Origin: an uncultured Lachnospiraceae bacterium
Lineage (GTDB): Bacteria; Bacillota; Clostridia; Lachnospirales; Lachnospiraceae
Length of the DNA stretch: 6,265 nt
Direction of reading: 5' to 3'
Assembly: GCA_910585935.1 (NCBI GenBank)
Contig: CAJUHN010000124.1
Location: 1 to 6,265, forward strand
Position 1 is the stretch's first letter. Every line of letters starts with the position of its first letter. The position numbers and the translations under genes are program-made. Under the pieces are notes generated by a model. That model worked only from the letters and a program-made list of their open reading frames with translations, was not told the origin of the DNA and did not search any database. This document shows positions 4,809-6,265 of this stretch, piece by piece.

Positions 4809-6068
4809 CTATTTTTCTTCTAGTCCTGAAAAATCCAGAGTGGCAAAATAATCTTCTGGAGTTTCTGCCCGTCGTATCATTTTCACCTCTCCATTTTCTT
4901 TGAGCAAAAGCTCTGCTGATCTAAGTTTTCCATTGTAGTTATATCCCATAGAAAATCCATGTGCTCCAGTGTCATGAAGTGCCAAATAATCTCCTATCTC
5001 TATTTTAGGCAATTTTCTATCAATCGCAAATTTATCATTATTTTCGCAGAGTCCTCCTGTGACATCATAGACATAATCACAAGGCATATCTTCTTTTCCT
5101 AACACAGTAATATGGTGATAAGCTCTATACATAGCTGGACGCATCAAATCAACTGCACATGCATCTAATCCAATATATTCTTTATATGTGTGTTTTTCAT
5201 GAATCGCTTTTGCAATTAAATGTCCATATGGAGCTAACATAAATCTGCCAAGTTCTGTAAATATCGCAATATCTCCCATTCCAGCAGGAACTAAAACCTC
5301 TTCAAATGCCTTTCTCACTCCTTCTCCAATCACCATAATATCATTTGATTCTTGTTCTGGCAGATAAGGCACTCCCACACCTCCAGAGAGATTAATAAAT
5401 GCAATATGCACACCTGTTTCTTTTTGTAATTCTACTGCTGTTTCAAACAATAGTTTTGCTAATGTTGGATAATAATCATTTGTCACAGTATTACTTGCCA
5501 GAAAAGAGTGAATTCCAAAATGCTTCACGCCTTTTTCCTTTAATTTTAAAAAGGCTTCTTTCATGTGGCTTCGAGTCATTCCATATTTCGCATCTTGTGG
5601 GCTATCCATAATTTGATTATGAATTTTAAAATCTCCTCCCGGATTATAACGACAACACATTGTTTCTGGAAAAGGTGCAATCTTTTCATAAAAATCAATA
5701 TGTGTGATATCATCAAAGTTAATCACTGCCCCCATTTGAGCAGCTAGCCTAAAATCCTCCTCTGGTGTCACATTAGAAGAAAACATAATCTCTTTTCCCT
5801 TTAATCCTATTCTTTCAGCAAGCAAAAGTTCTGTATAGGAAGAGCAATCTGCCCCTATTCCCTCTTCTTTTAAAATTTTCATCAAATATGGATTTGGAGT
5901 CGCTTTTACTGCAAAATACTCCTGAAATCCTTTATTCCAAGAGAACGCTTTTTTGAGCTTTCTCGCATTTTCCCTAATTCCTTTCTCATCATAAATATGA
6001 AATGGTGTAGGATACTGCTTTACAATCTCTTGTACCTGCTCCAATGTCACAAATGGTTTTTTCTCCAT
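4809..6068 (-). CDS. lysA: Diaminopimelate decarboxylase (LysA), divergent type
   Basis: PLP-dependent fold-type III decarboxylase expected to convert meso-diaminopimelate to L-lysine in the cytoplasm, the last step of the pathway begun by dapA and dapB. The 419 residues form a TIM barrel followed by a beta domain. The PLP lysine is Lys55 in EYFAVKATPNP. GADCSSYTEL lies at 72-81, the glycine-rich phosphate site SGGVGVPY at 228-235, and ELGRF at 272-276. The catalytic cysteine from the neighbouring subunit is probably Cys341 in GGLCENND, and DTGAHGFSMGYNYNG at 366-380 closes the site. The usual HIGS-type motif appears altered to GIHSFLASN at 185-193, so this is not the most common LysA form. 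A related decarboxylase acting on another amino acid is possible, but the neighbourhood favours lysine synthesis. The start is supported by AAAGGAG nine bases upstream. No lysine riboswitch precedes it within the window. Confidence 0.9.
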   Translation of the reverse strand: MEKKPFVTLEQVQEIVKQYPTPFHIYDEKGIRENARKLKKAFSWNKGFQEYFAVKATPNPYLMKILKEEGIGADCSSYTELLLAERIGLKGKEIMFSSNVTPEEDFRLAAQMGAVINFDDITHIDFYEKIAPFPETMCCRYNPGGDFKIHNQIMDSPQDAKYGMTRSHMKEAFLKLKEKGVKHFGIHSFLASNTVTNDYYPTLAKLLFETAVELQKETGVHIAFINLSGGVGVPYLPEQESNDIMVIGEGVRKAFEEVLVPAGMGDIAIFTELGRFMLAPYGHLIAKAIHEKHTYKEYIGLDACAVDLMRPAMYRAYHHITVLGKEDMPCDYVYDVTGGLCENNDKFAIDRKLPKIEIGDYLALHDTGAHGFSMGYNYNGKLRSAELLLKENGEVKMIRRAETPEDYFATLDFSGLEEK

Positions 6069-6172
6069 GTCTTTCTACTCCTTTATATAAAGTTACAATC
6101 TATAACCTTTTTATCCCTAAAAATCTAATCCCCAAAATACTTATCTTCCTGTAAAAATAAACACTATCAAAC
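6069..6172 (-). other. Upstream region of lysA
   Basis: AT-rich DNA containing the lysA ribosome binding site AAAGGAG (about 6078-6084). I find no pair of -35 and -10 boxes good enough to name as a promoter. There is no match to the lysine aptamer segments seen upstream of dapA. The next element to the right is repeat copy 3, pointing away from lysA. Confidence 0.4.
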
Positions 6173-6265
6173 TCAAAAAACTAGCCCATATAACAAACTA
6201 GCTCCTAGAAGCAACGAATTCCAAAAGAAGCCCCTTGGAAGACGTCGGCACTTAATAAGCAAACC
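6173..6265 (+). repeat. Dispersed structured RNA-like repeat, copy 3 (cut by the window edge)
   Basis: The 5' half of a third copy. The upstream box CCATATAACAAACTAGC (6186-6202) matches that of copy 1 in sequence and distance. The core from ATTCCAAAAG (6218) through GACGTCGGCACTTAAT (6241-6256) is identical to the other two copies, then diverges at the hairpin (AAGCAAACC). The P1 5' arm is different again (AGAAGCAACGAATTCCA, 6207-6223). If it is a complete copy, the 3' arm beyond the edge should read approximately TGGAATTCGTTGCTTCT. Orientation is opposite to lysA. Confidence 0.8.

Overview
The window looks like chromosomal DNA of a low-GC Firmicute, most likely a gut Clostridium-relative of the Lachnospiraceae type. 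The basis is AT-rich intergenic DNA, strong AAGGAGG-type ribosome binding sites, consensus sigma-A promoters, a Firmicute-style lysine riboswitch with intrinsic terminator, and the character of the proteins. This is inference from sequence character; no marker gene is present.

Layout. All four confident genes are on the minus strand, so transcription runs right to left. At the right lies lysA (4809-6068), a diaminopimelate decarboxylase of fold-type III. After a 633-bp gap come dapA (3291-4175), dapB (2355-3110) and a large membrane chemoreceptor (401-2089). Together dapA, dapB and lysA cover the first two dedicated steps and the last step of the meso-diaminopimelate/lysine pathway. dapA is preceded by a textbook attenuation module on the minus strand: promoter (TTGACA-17-TATGAT), lysine riboswitch aptamer (about 4305-4476) and intrinsic terminator (4252-4278). 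dapB has its own candidate promoter behind a cluster of hairpins in the 180-bp dapA-dapB gap. Upstream of the chemoreceptor is a region that resembles a degenerate c-di-GMP-I (GEMM) riboswitch.

The most unusual content is a dispersed structured repeat of about 180-200 bp, present twice in full (about 177-360 on +, about 4545-4743 on -) and a third time cut by the right edge (from about 6173 on +). The core is nearly identical between copies. It is enclosed by a long terminal stem whose sequence differs between copies while pairing stays perfect, including four consecutive compensatory base-pair changes. Inside are a 6-bp second stem, a long bulged hairpin and a short GAAA-capped hairpin. Conserved boxes outside the terminal stem show that the element extends beyond it. 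No protein is encoded by it. It behaves like a structured RNA or a hairpin-based non-autonomous element. I cannot assign it to a family I recognise with confidence.

Limits. Positions 1-170 and 6069-6170 hold AT-rich DNA with no supportable gene. Copy numbers outside this window, the missing 3' half of copy 3 and family matches could not be tested here.
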